This document shows positions 33,449-41,800 of a DNA stretch of 64,000 nucleotides, in pieces; the stretch's first letter is position 1; the number at the start of each line of letters is the position of its first letter. The translations under genes and the position numbers were made by a program. The notes below the pieces were generated by a model. It worked only from the letters and a program-made list of their open reading frames with translations, searched no databases and was not told the DNA's origin. The stretch lies in the NCBI RefSeq assembly GCF_031348265.1, contig NZ_CP133771.1:992001-1056000 (forward strand). Reading direction: 5' to 3'. This DNA is from Streptomyces collinus. GTDB taxonomy: Bacteria; Actinomycetota; Actinomycetes; Streptomycetales; Streptomycetaceae.

Positions 33449-34372
33449 ATGAGTTCCCCCACTGGGCCCGCGGATGGCCTGCCCGTACGAATGCCGCGCC
33501 CCCGCCAGCCCGGACGGCACCGCCGTCCCGAGCCGCTGGTTGCTCCCGAGGGCGCGCCGGCGCTCGTCCTCGCCGTGCCGGGGACGCCCAGTAGCGCCAC
33601 GCGCAGCCTCGCCGAGGAGGTCGTGAGCATCGCCCGCTCCGAGCTGCCCGGCCTCGATGCCCGCATCGGCTACCTCGACGGGGACAACGCGGAGTTCCCC
33701 ACGCTGCAGGCCGTGCTCGTGCACGCCGCCGAGGAGCGCACCGCCCGTTTCGAGCAGGCCCGCGCCGCCGGCATGGACGTCAAGATGCCCGACGGCCCCG
33801 TCGCCGTCGTCGTGCCGCTGCTCGCCGGCCCGGACAGCGCGCTGCTGCGCCAGGTCCGCCAGGCCCTCATGGAGAGCCGGGTCGCCGCCGAGCTGACCGA
33901 CGTCCTCGGTCCGCACCCGCTGCTCGCCGAGGCGCTGCACGTGCGGCTGTCCGAGGCCGGCCTGGCCCGTGCGGACCGTGCCCGGCTGTTCACCGTGGCG
34001 ACCGCCGCGGACGGCATCGTCCTGGCGTCGGTGGGCGGTGACGAGGCCGTGCAGGCGGCCGGCATCACAGGCATGCTGCTGGCCGCACGCCTCGCCGTGC
34101 CGGTGATGGCCGCGGCCCTGGACCAGGAGGGCTCCATCGCGTCCGTCGCCGAGCAGCTGCGCTCCTCCGGCTCTCAGCAGCTGGCGCTCGCCCCGTATCT
34201 GATCGGCCCGGAGATCGAGCAGGGCCTGATCGAGGAGGCCGCGAAGGAGGCCGGCTGCTCCGCCGCCGAGTCGCTCGGCGCGTACCCGGCGATCGGCAAG
34301 CTCGCCCTGGCCAAGTACACGACGGCGCTGGGCATCGCCCCGCAGCAGGCGCAGAGCACGCCGGTGCGCTGA
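33449..34372 (+). CDS. CbiX/SirB-like chelatase-fold protein
   Basis: The 307-residue protein has two repeats of the CbiX/SirB class-II chelatase fold. The first includes ALVLAVPGTPSSATRSLAEEV and VAVVVPLLAGPDS; the second ALHVRLSEAGLARADRARLF and QQLALAPYLIGPEIEQGLIEEA. In true sirohydrochlorin chelatases the first strand ends in a metal-binding His (AHGS); here it is AVPGTP, so that ligand is missing. It may be a non-metallating paralogue. The N-terminus (about 35 residues) is Pro/Arg-rich. A strong terminator follows. Confidence 0.72.
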   Translation: MSSPTGPADGLPVRMPRPRQPGRHRRPEPLVAPEGAPALVLAVPGTPSSATRSLAEEVVSIARSELPGLDARIGYLDGDNAEFPTLQAVLVHAAEERTARFEQARAAGMDVKMPDGPVAVVVPLLAGPDSALLRQVRQALMESRVAAELTDVLGPHPLLAEALHVRLSEAGLARADRARLFTVATAADGIVLASVGGDEAVQAAGITGMLLAARLAVPVMAAALDQEGSIASVAEQLRSSGSQQLALAPYLIGPEIEQGLIEEAAKEAGCSAAESLGAYPAIGKLALAKYTTALGIAPQQAQSTPVR

Positions 34373-34397
34373 CGCGGGGCGCTGCGCGCAACGCCGT

Positions 34398-34432
34398 GAA
34401 GGCCCGCTCCGGTTGGTTCGGAGCGGGCCTTC
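34398..34432 (+). terminator. Terminator hairpin
   Basis: GAAGGCCCGCTCC (34398-34410) pairs perfectly with GGAGCGGGCCTTC (34420-34432) around a nine-base loop, 26 bp after the CbiX-like stop. Confidence 0.85.
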
Positions 34433-34476
34433 GCCGTCGGGGGTGGGTGTCCGGTGGGGTGGAGTGTGACTCCGGC

Positions 34477-35502
34477 TCAGGCGAGGGCCACGCAGGACGC
34501 CGCCGTCACCCTGATCGAGCCGCCTCGTCGTGGGACGCCCGTGAGCGGGTCGACCGCGAACCACGTCACGTCACCGGAACGCTCGTTGGCGACGTACAGG
34601 AAGCCGTCGGAGGCGGCCAGGGCGCGGGGCCAGTGGCCGCCGCAGTGCACCGTGGTGACGAGCCGCAGCTCTTCGCCCTGCACGGCGAGCACGGACAGGA
34701 CGTCCTCACCGCGGGTGGCGGTCCAGACGAAGCGCCCGTCGGGCGAGGTGACGATGCCCGAGGGGTAGGCGTCGCGCGCCGGTGCACCGGCCAGGACCGG
34801 GGTCTCGGACAGCGGCGTCAGGACGCCTTCCGCCGCGTCCCAGCGGCACACGGTGACGGAGGGGCTCAGTTCGTTGACGACGTAGGCCTGCGTGCCGTCC
34901 GGGTGGAAGGCCAGGTGGCGCGGCCCCGAGCCCGGGCGCAAGGCGGTCTCCCGGTACAGGGCGAGGGCGCCGTCCACCAGCGTGCACACCCGCACCGATT
35001 CCGTGCCGAGATCCACGCTGACGGCCCAGCGTCCGCTCGGGTCGGGCTGCACCTGGTGGGCGTGCGGCCCCTGCTGGCGGGGCGTGTGCGGCCCGGCGCC
35101 GGTGTGACGGAGCACGCCGGAAGCGGACCGCGCGAGGCCGCCGTCGGGGTGGACGGGGACCGCGGTGACACTGCCGGAGCCGTAGTTGGCGGTCAGGACG
35201 TGCCCCGCGAACAGGCTCAGGTGGGTCGGTCCGCCGCCGCCGACCGGCACGGGCCGCCCGACCGGCTCGGGCTTGTCCCCGGCCACCCGGTACGCGGCCA
35301 CCGTGCCCTCGGCCGTCTCACTGACCGCGTACAGCGTTTCCCCATCGTGGGCAAGGGCCAGGTAGGAGGGGTCCGGGACGGCTTGCACGCTGCTCAGCAC
35401 CGTCAGCGCGCCGCTGCCGGGGTCGACTTCCGCCGTCACGATCCCGGGGCCGCCGGCCGCCGTGAACGACCCGATGAACGCCCGTCGCCTGCCGTCCGCC
35501 AC
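34477..35502 (-). CDS. Lactonase family beta-propeller (6-phosphogluconolactonase-like)
   Basis: The 341-residue protein is a seven-bladed propeller of the YbhE/lactonase family: FIGSFTAAGGPGIVTAEVD opens it, and repeated blades include SYLALAHDGETLYAV, LFAGHVLTANYGSGSVTA, PRHLAFHPDGTQAYVVNEL and SGIVTSPDGRFVWTATRG. HPDG and ARDAYPSG are typical. It has no signal peptide. GTG 35502 follows AAAGGGGACAGC. A DasR-like box 52 bp upstream suggests control by amino-sugar phosphates. Confidence 0.85.
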   Translation of the reverse strand: MADGRRRAFIGSFTAAGGPGIVTAEVDPGSGALTVLSSVQAVPDPSYLALAHDGETLYAVSETAEGTVAAYRVAGDKPEPVGRPVPVGGGGPTHLSLFAGHVLTANYGSGSVTAVPVHPDGGLARSASGVLRHTGAGPHTPRQQGPHAHQVQPDPSGRWAVSVDLGTESVRVCTLVDGALALYRETALRPGSGPRHLAFHPDGTQAYVVNELSPSVTVCRWDAAEGVLTPLSETPVLAGAPARDAYPSGIVTSPDGRFVWTATRGEDVLSVLAVQGEELRLVTTVHCGGHWPRALAASDGFLYVANERSGDVTWFAVDPLTGVPRRGGSIRVTAASCVALA

Positions 35503-35553
35503 CGCTGTCCCCTTTCGCCCGCGCCGCCCGGAAGGACCGCGCAGCCGATCATG

Positions 35554-35569
35554 CAAGGTCTAGACCAAG
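35554..35569. promoter_or_regulatory. DasR-type dre box
   Basis: The core GGTCTAGACC (35557-35566) matches the invariant centre of the DasR-responsive element exactly; the flanks (CAA and AAG) match it less well. It lies 52 bp upstream of the lactonase start on the minus strand, where a GntR-type repressor would block the promoter. Confidence 0.5.
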
Positions 35570-35792
35570 CGGTCAAGGGGTGGTTGGTCCGGTCGGCCCC
35601 GGGCCGCCGGCCGGGGGACGCGGGCCGCCGTGGGGTTCGGGCCGCCGTGGGCGCGGGACCCGGTCAGCCCGGCACAGCTCCCCTTCTGGGCGCGTGGAGG
35701 TCCCGGTCAGACCAGGCGCCGACGAGTTGCCGCTCCCAAGCCGCTCAGGAGCACCTGACCACGCCCCACCGGCGGCAGCCGCAGCCGCAGCC

Positions 35793-35829
35793 GGGTCAGC
35801 TCAACAGAACCCCCATGGCACGCTGACCC
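35793..35829 (-). terminator. Weak hairpin after the FUSC gene
   Basis: GGGTCAGC (35793-35800) and GCTGACCC (35822-35829) are exact arms with a 21-base loop, a few bases past the FUSC stop on the minus strand. The rest of 35570-35792 holds a duplicated GGGCCGCCGTGGG (35622 and 35639) and no gene that I can support. Confidence 0.35.
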
Positions 35830-35834
35830 GTCCG

Positions 35835-37307
35835 TCAGGCCCCCACCAGCGGCGAACCCGAGGGCGTGCGCAGGGGGCGGGCCAGTTCGGTCAGGGCTCG
35901 TTCCAGGCCGTGCAGGTGGGCCAGGGCGGGTTCCGCGTGAGGCAGCCCGTCCGCGTGGATCGCGATGTCCCTGCCCTCGGTGAGGGCTTCGACGGCTGCC
36001 TCCACCCGTCGGCAGGCCGTGGCCAGGCGGGTGTCGTGGGAGGCCTCCGGGTCGGCGGCGACGGCGACCAGGCCGCGGATCTCCCGGGCACAGTCGTCGA
36101 GGAGGTCCAGGACGTGCCGGGCCCGGCGCTTGCGGCCGAGCATCGGGTTCAGCGGGTGCACGAGCGGGGCGACCGAGAGCCGTACCCGGGCGAGGAGCTG
36201 CTCCAGCTCCGCCACCCGCGGGGCGGGGTCGGCGTCGGTGGCACCCGCGAGCCGCCGGGCGGTCTCGACGGCGCAGGCGTGCACACAGCGCAGGGCCCGC
36301 CGGATCCAGGCGTCGGTGATGCTGTGGGTGGTGACGGGCAGGACGAGGATCACGGCGAGGGCGGCGCCGAGCGCCCCGACACCGGTCTCGGCGAGCCGCA
36401 GGGCGAGCAGGTCCGGGCCGAGCACGCCCAGGAGGCCGTAGAGCAGTCCGGCGAGGAGGGTGACCCAGAGCATCATCCACGTGTAGGACACGGCGGCCGT
36501 GTAGAAGATGCCGAAGACGCAGACGGCGGCGAGGGCGGCCGTGACGGCGGGATCACCGTGCACGGGCATGGCCACGAGCAGGCCGAGGCCGATGCCGATG
36601 ACCGTGCCGAGCAGCCGCCGGAAGCCACGGACCAGGGTTTCGCCGCGCGAGGTGGTGTTGACGAAGATCCACCAGGTGGCGCCGACGGCCCAGTACCAGC
36701 GCTGCCCGGACACCAGCTGGCCCACGACGAGGGCGAAGCCGGCTCCGGCGGTCGCCTGGACCGCCTGGCGGGTGGTGACCCGGGCCAGACCGGTGCCGCC
36801 GGGCGGGGCGGGCACTGCGGGCGGGGGCAGGCGCCGCTCGTAGCACCACAGGCCGAAGCGCACCGCGGCGGCGGCGAGGACGGACAGCAGGACCGCGGCG
36901 TACAGCTGGGGCAGCTGGTCGGTGGTGGCGTGCAGGAACTGCGCCACGAAGAAGGTCATGAACGCGAACACGCCGAGGCTGTGCCCGCGCGGGCCCCAGC
37001 GCCGCGCGTACACACCCGCACCCACCACGGCGAGGAAGGTGAGGTCCCGCGCCACCGGGTGGTCGTGCAGCTCGGCCGCGGCGGTGAGGACGGGCAGGCC
37101 GACGGCGGGCAGCAGCGCGGTGGTGACGGCCTGGCCGCGCACCGTCGCGTCGGTGACGGTGAACAGGGCGAGCAGGGCGGCGAGACCGCCGGTGACGGTG
37201 CCCGCTAGGGAGTGCCCGGCGAGGCCGCACAGGGCGACCGCGAGCGCGATGCCGAGCACGGCCCGCACGGCGAACCGCAACCGCGTCCGCCCCGGATCCG
37301 GAGCCAT
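35835..37307 (-). CDS. FUSC family membrane protein (second copy)
   Basis: The 490-residue protein has an N-terminal block of membrane helices (about residues 15-145), a short loop, and a second block (about 180-320) with YWAVGATWWIFVNTTSRGETL and LLGTVIGIGLGLLVAM, the FUSC pattern. A cytosolic helical tail of about 150 residues follows. It should export an aromatic or amphipathic compound. ATG 37307 has AGAGGG upstream; an in-frame GTG at 37325 begins three bases after the stop of a tiny leader ORF. A T-tailed hairpin lies between the promoter side and the gene. It is divergent from the AsnC gene. Confidence 0.85.
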   Translation of the reverse strand: MAPDPGRTRLRFAVRAVLGIALAVALCGLAGHSLAGTVTGGLAALLALFTVTDATVRGQAVTTALLPAVGLPVLTAAAELHDHPVARDLTFLAVVGAGVYARRWGPRGHSLGVFAFMTFFVAQFLHATTDQLPQLYAAVLLSVLAAAAVRFGLWCYERRLPPPAVPAPPGGTGLARVTTRQAVQATAGAGFALVVGQLVSGQRWYWAVGATWWIFVNTTSRGETLVRGFRRLLGTVIGIGLGLLVAMPVHGDPAVTAALAAVCVFGIFYTAAVSYTWMMLWVTLLAGLLYGLLGVLGPDLLALRLAETGVGALGAALAVILVLPVTTHSITDAWIRRALRCVHACAVETARRLAGATDADPAPRVAELEQLLARVRLSVAPLVHPLNPMLGRKRRARHVLDLLDDCAREIRGLVAVAADPEASHDTRLATACRRVEAAVEALTEGRDIAIHADGLPHAEPALAHLHGLERALTELARPLRTPSGSPLVGA

Positions 37308-37328
37308 GAACACCCTCTTCAGCACCGC

Positions 37329-37397
37329 TTACCGCCCCTTTCGCCACACCGGCCACGAGTACGCATGAAAAAGGCGCCGCGGGGTCCGCAGCGCCAT
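37329..37397 (-). CDS. Possible 22-residue leader peptide upstream of FUSC
   Basis: An ATG at 37397 opens a 22-codon frame beginning MALRTPRRLF, ending VWRKGR, with TAA at 37329. It is basic and aromatic (two Trp, Tyr, Phe), overlaps the whole attenuator-like hairpin, and ends three bases before the upstream FUSC GTG. The ribosome site is weak (GGGTGCG). It could couple ribosome position to hairpin formation, but chance remains possible for an ORF this short. Confidence 0.35.
   Translation of the reverse strand: MALRTPRRLFHAYSWPVWRKGR
37368..37395 (-). terminator. Attenuator-like hairpin with T-run, minus strand
   Basis: On the minus strand GGCGCTGCGG and CCGCGGCGCC form a ten-pair stem (one T-G pair) with a three-base ACC loop, followed at once by TTTTTC. 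T-runs are rare here. It points into the FUSC gene, with no minus-strand gene upstream of it to terminate, so it looks like an attenuator. Confidence 0.55.
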
Positions 37398-37523
37398 CGA
37401 CGCACCCATATCAGCATCTCGGGTGCCACTGGCTCAACCGGGCACTTCTAGACTGGTCCATTGGTACAGCCGGAGCCGTCCGGAGACGGCCGCGGCAGAG
37501 CCAACGGACGAGGAGGACGCGTC

Positions 37524-38000
37524 ATGCCCGTGGACGAGCTCGACACCCGCATCCTGCGGCTGCTCCTGGAGCAGCCGCGCACGAGCGTGCGCGAGTACGC
37601 CCGGATCCTCGGCGTCGCCCGCGGCACGCTGCAGGCCCGGCTGGACCGGCTGGAGCGCGACGGCGTGATCACCGGCACGGCACCGGCCCTCTCCCCCGCC
37701 GCGCTCGGGCATCCGGTGCTGGCGTTCGTGCACATCGAGGTCACCCAGGGCCATCTCGACGAGGTGGGTGACGCGCTGGCGGCCGTGCCGGAGATCGTCG
37801 AGGCGTTCTCGATCACGGGCGGCGGGGATCTGCTGGCCCGCGTGGTGGCGCGGGACAACGCACACCTGGAGGACGTCGTCCAGAAGCTGATCAGCATGCC
37901 CGGGGTGGTGCGCACCCGTACCGAGGTCGCCCTGCGCGAGCGCGTGTCCCACCGGATGCTGCCGCTGGTGGAGTCGATCGGGCGGTCGGCTCGCAGATGA
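37524..38000 (+). CDS. Lrp/AsnC family transcriptional regulator
   Basis: The 158-residue protein has a helix-turn-helix, LDTRILRLLLEQPRTSVREYA then LGVARGTLQARLDRLERDGVI, and a ligand-binding RAM domain with LAFVHIEVTQGHLDEVGDAL, VEAFSITGGGDLLARVVARD and GVVRTRTEVALRERV. GGAGG precedes ATG 37524. It probably responds to an amino acid. It is divergent from the FUSC gene, a likely target, and is followed 19 bp later by a HAD phosphatase. Confidence 0.9.
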   Translation: MPVDELDTRILRLLLEQPRTSVREYARILGVARGTLQARLDRLERDGVITGTAPALSPAALGHPVLAFVHIEVTQGHLDEVGDALAAVPEIVEAFSITGGGDLLARVVARDNAHLEDVVQKLISMPGVVRTRTEVALRERVSHRMLPLVESIGRSARR

Positions 38001-38019
38001 TCTTTGAGAGCATGGCCGC

Positions 38020-38706
38020 ATGAGTAAGCTCCGCGGAATATCGGTCATCTTCGATCTCGACGGAACACTCGTGGACAGCGAGCCGAACTACTACGAGGCG
38101 GGCCGCCAGACGCTCGCGGCGTACGGCGTCACGGACTTCACCTGGGCGGACCACGAGCGGTACGTCGGCATCAGCACGCAGGAGACGGTCGCGGACTGGA
38201 AGGACCGCTACCACCTGCCCGCCTCGGTGGACGAACTGTTCGCCACCAAGAACCGCCGCTATCTGGAACTGGCCCGCAGCGCCACCCGCGCCTACCCCGA
38301 GATGCGCACGTTCGTCGAACTGCTGGCGGCCGAGGGCGTGCCCATGGCCGTGGCCTCGGGCTCCTCCCCGGAGGCCATCGCCGCGGTGCTGACCGGAACC
38401 GGACTGGACGCACATCTGCACACCGTGGTCTCCGCCGACGAGGTCACGCACGGAAAGCCGGCTCCTGACGTCTTCCTGGAGGCGGCCCGCAGGCTCGGCG
38501 CGGACCCGTCCGACTGTGTCGTACTGGAGGACGCCGCTCCGGGTGCCGCCGCCGCGCACGCGGCCGGCATGCGGTGCATCGCCATCCCGTACGTCCCGGC
38601 CCAGGTGGACGCCCCGGAGTTCGCGACCGCAGGCCTGCTGCTGCGGGGCGGCCAGAAGGAGTTCACGGGGCAGGCGGCGTTCGACTGGCTATGCCGGACG
38701 GAGTAG
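38020..38706 (+). CDS. HAD family hydrolase (subfamily IA)
   Basis: The 228-residue phosphatase has all four HAD motifs: FDLDGTLVDSE (nucleophile Asp), AVASGSSPEAI (Ser), HGKPAPDVFLEAA (Lys) and VVLEDAAPGAAAAHAAGM (acidic pair). An alpha-helical cap lies between motifs I and II. It resembles beta-phosphoglucomutase and sugar-phosphate phosphatases; the substrate is not certain. It follows the AsnC gene by 19 bp and may be co-transcribed. Confidence 0.9.
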   Translation: MSKLRGISVIFDLDGTLVDSEPNYYEAGRQTLAAYGVTDFTWADHERYVGISTQETVADWKDRYHLPASVDELFATKNRRYLELARSATRAYPEMRTFVELLAAEGVPMAVASGSSPEAIAAVLTGTGLDAHLHTVVSADEVTHGKPAPDVFLEAARRLGADPSDCVVLEDAAPGAAAAHAAGMRCIAIPYVPAQVDAPEFATAGLLLRGGQKEFTGQAAFDWLCRTE

Positions 38707-38845
38707 CTCCGCGGGCAGCCGTACGACGCATGCCCCGCCGGCCTCACCGAGACGCTGACCAGCGGTTGCTCAATCAGCCGAAACCGGCCGCACCCTGGCT
38801 GCGCTCCTCGTAGATTCATCGGAAGCGCCAGAGGGGAGCGGCACA

Positions 38846-41800
38846 GTGGCGGAGGGTGGCACCCGCAACGTCGTGGGCGGCGACACGGTGGCGGGCACGG
38901 TCGTCCAGGCCGGGTCGATCGGGGCACTGCACGTGCACACGTCCGTCCCGGCGACGGGGTCCGCGCCCGCGTCCGTCGCCGTGGACGCGTGGGAGCGCCG
39001 GGTCGGTGACTCCTGCGTCTGGCGGCACGTGCCGCAGGGCCGGGACACCGGCCACCACAGGCGGCACGTCGCCGCCCTCGCGGCCCGGCTGGCCCGCATG
39101 CGGGACGAACTGGAACGGTCGCTGGAGCAGGACCCCTGGTGCGACTCCCGGATCGCGACCGCGTTCCTGGACAACGTCGAGTGGCTGCTCGGCGAGCCGC
39201 CCGCGGACGGGACGAAGGGCCTCGACCTGTATCCGGCCGAGGCGTCCCTGCTCGTCCTGTTCCCCTTCCTGCACCGGGTCCACTACCTGCGGCGGGCGGT
39301 ACGGCTCGCGCAGGTCCGTCCCTGGTCCCTGCGGCCGGCGGACACCGCCGACCCGGACAGGCAGGCGTTCGAGGTCTTCGCCGAGGAGAGCGAGGGCCTC
39401 GCCCAGCGGGCCTTGCGGGACCCGGAGGCGGAACCGCTCGTCGGCTGGTGGCTCTGTCACCGCCGCCTCGCCCAGCACGGGGAGTTCTCGGACACCGGTT
39501 CCGTCCACGCGCTCGTGGAGGAGTTGGGCGACTCCGCCGCGGAGCTGGGCGCGGCGCTCGCCGCCGACCGGGTGACCGTGCTTCTGCACGGCCTCCGACG
39601 AGGCCCCGACATCTGCCATCCCGAGTTCCTGAACCTGCTGCCCGCCGACGACCGGGTCCGCTGCGGACCCGGTCACCAGCAGATCCGCTTCCAACGCGTC
39701 GGCCTCCTCGTCGCCCTCGCCTACGGCATGTCCGTCGAGACGACCGCGCTGCCGGACATCGTCGCCGAGCACCTCGCCATCCCGTATCCGGTGGATCTGC
39801 CCCTGCTGCGCCGCACCCTCGCCGAAGCGCACTGGGGAGGGTCGCGCGACCTGCCGGTGCTCCGCGCCGAATGCCACCACGAGGCGGTCGTGGAGGGTCT
39901 GCGCGAGTACACCGCCCGAGCCGACGCCATGCTGCACGCGATACGGCGGACCGTCAGGGACCGGGTCAACCAGCCCATGCCGGACCTCCCCACCCGGCTC
40001 TCCGCCGACGGCGTGGTTCCCAGCCGCGGCACCTTCGACGGGTACGCGAGGTTCCGGAGCGACGGACGCCGGGTCCTCGATCTGGCGATGGGGATCGAGC
40101 TGTACAAGGACCGCGACCTGGCCGTCCGGGAGCTGTACCAGAACGCGCTCGACGCCTGCCGCTACCGGCGCGCCCGGCAGGAGTACCTCGACCGCACGAC
40201 GGAACCGTCCGGCACGCCGTACACCGGCCGCATCTCCTTCACGCAGGACACCGACGACGACGGCCGGGCGTATCTGGACTGTCAGGACGACGGAATCGGC
40301 ATGGGCGAGGCCGAGCTGCGCGGTGTGTTCTCCCACGCCGGCGCGCGCTTCGCGGAGCAACTGGAGTTCAAGCTGGAGCGTGCCCGCTGGGAGTCCCTGG
40401 ACCCACCGGTGACGCTGTATCCGAACAGCCGGTTCGGGATCGGTGTGCTCAGCTACTTCATGCTCGCCGAGGAGATCCGGGTCACCACCTGCCGCATGGA
40501 CGCCGACGGCGTTCCCGGGCCCGTCCACGAGGTGTCCATCTGCGGGCCGGGCCACCTCTTCAGGATCGTGCGCAAGGCCGCGCGCGGGCGCGAGCCCGGC
40601 ACCCGGGTCCGGCTGTACCTGCGGCCCGAGATCGAACCGGCGGGCTGGTCCGTGATCGACGTTCTCGAACGGGTGCTCGCGATCGCGGAGTTCCCCACGA
40701 CGGCACGGAAAGGGGTGCTGAGCAGTGCGTGGGAGCCGGGGCGGCTGAAGGGACGGCAGAAATCCGGTCCTGCCGACCCCGGTCTCAACGCGAGCGGAAG
40801 CCTGGTGGCCTGGTCCGAGGACGGCAGGGGCGCGCAGGTCGTCTGGTGTGAGAACGGCGGGGCGCTGCTCGTGGACGGGCTGGTCGTGGAGCCGACGGTA
40901 CGCAAAGGTGTCCTGTCGGCGACGGGCCCGGGGCTGACCGGGGCGGTGGTGAACCTGCGCGGTCCGTGGTCTCCGGCGAAGCTGTCGGTGGACCGGCGGC
41001 ATGTCCTGGACGATGTCAGCGTGCCGGTGAGGGAGCTGGTGGAAAGGGCCGGCAGCGTCCTCGCGGAGGGCGATGACGACGTGCCGGGCTTTCCCTGGCT
41101 TTGTCAGGTGGCCGGCGGTAGCGCGGTTCTGGCCGACGTCGTGTCCGAGGCGCTCTCCGACCGTGGTCGAGAACTCGCGTTCAGGGGCGTACGGTTCGGC
41201 AGTCCGCAGGTCGGATACTTTCCGGCGGATTTCTCCCTCGTCCCACACGATCCTCATGGCGAGCCGCGTTATGGTGCCGGCGCCTGGAGTGACCCCAGCG
41301 GTGACACGCCGGACCACTTGTTCCTCTGGCGGATCCTCGCCCGCCGTTCCGCGCGGGCACTCCGGAAGCTCGTCGAGGTGTGCCCGGAGGCGGACGACAC
41401 CCGTCCGGTCCGGCGGCCGACGCCGTCCGACCAGTGGTTACTGATGGCCCGTCAGTCACGCAGCTGGCACAGCAGCCCTCTGAACAACCACTGGAACTTC
41501 GCCGATGCCGCCGAAACCCTCCAGTGCACCTCACGCGACGTAGCCATGCGACTGGCCGCGTTGGGCTACCCGGACGCCGATCCCCGGCGCTGGTCGTCCG
41601 ATGCTCAGCTCACGAGGGCGAACAGCGGTGTCTTCCGGCCGCTCCACGGTGAAAGCCTTCTGGGCAGGCAGAAACCTCTGTCCACCGAAGAACTGATGGA
41701 GATGGTGGCACGCGCGAACGACAGCATCGACGCAACGGCCGAACTTCTGCGGCGTTTCGGGCTCGTGGTACCGGACAGCGTGGTGGCACTGTGCAAGGCC

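Noticed and set aside
35570..35792. Small gene between the lactonase and the second FUSC
   Set aside because: Open frames are Arg/Pro-rich shadows without ribosome sites; only a duplicated 13-mer was found.
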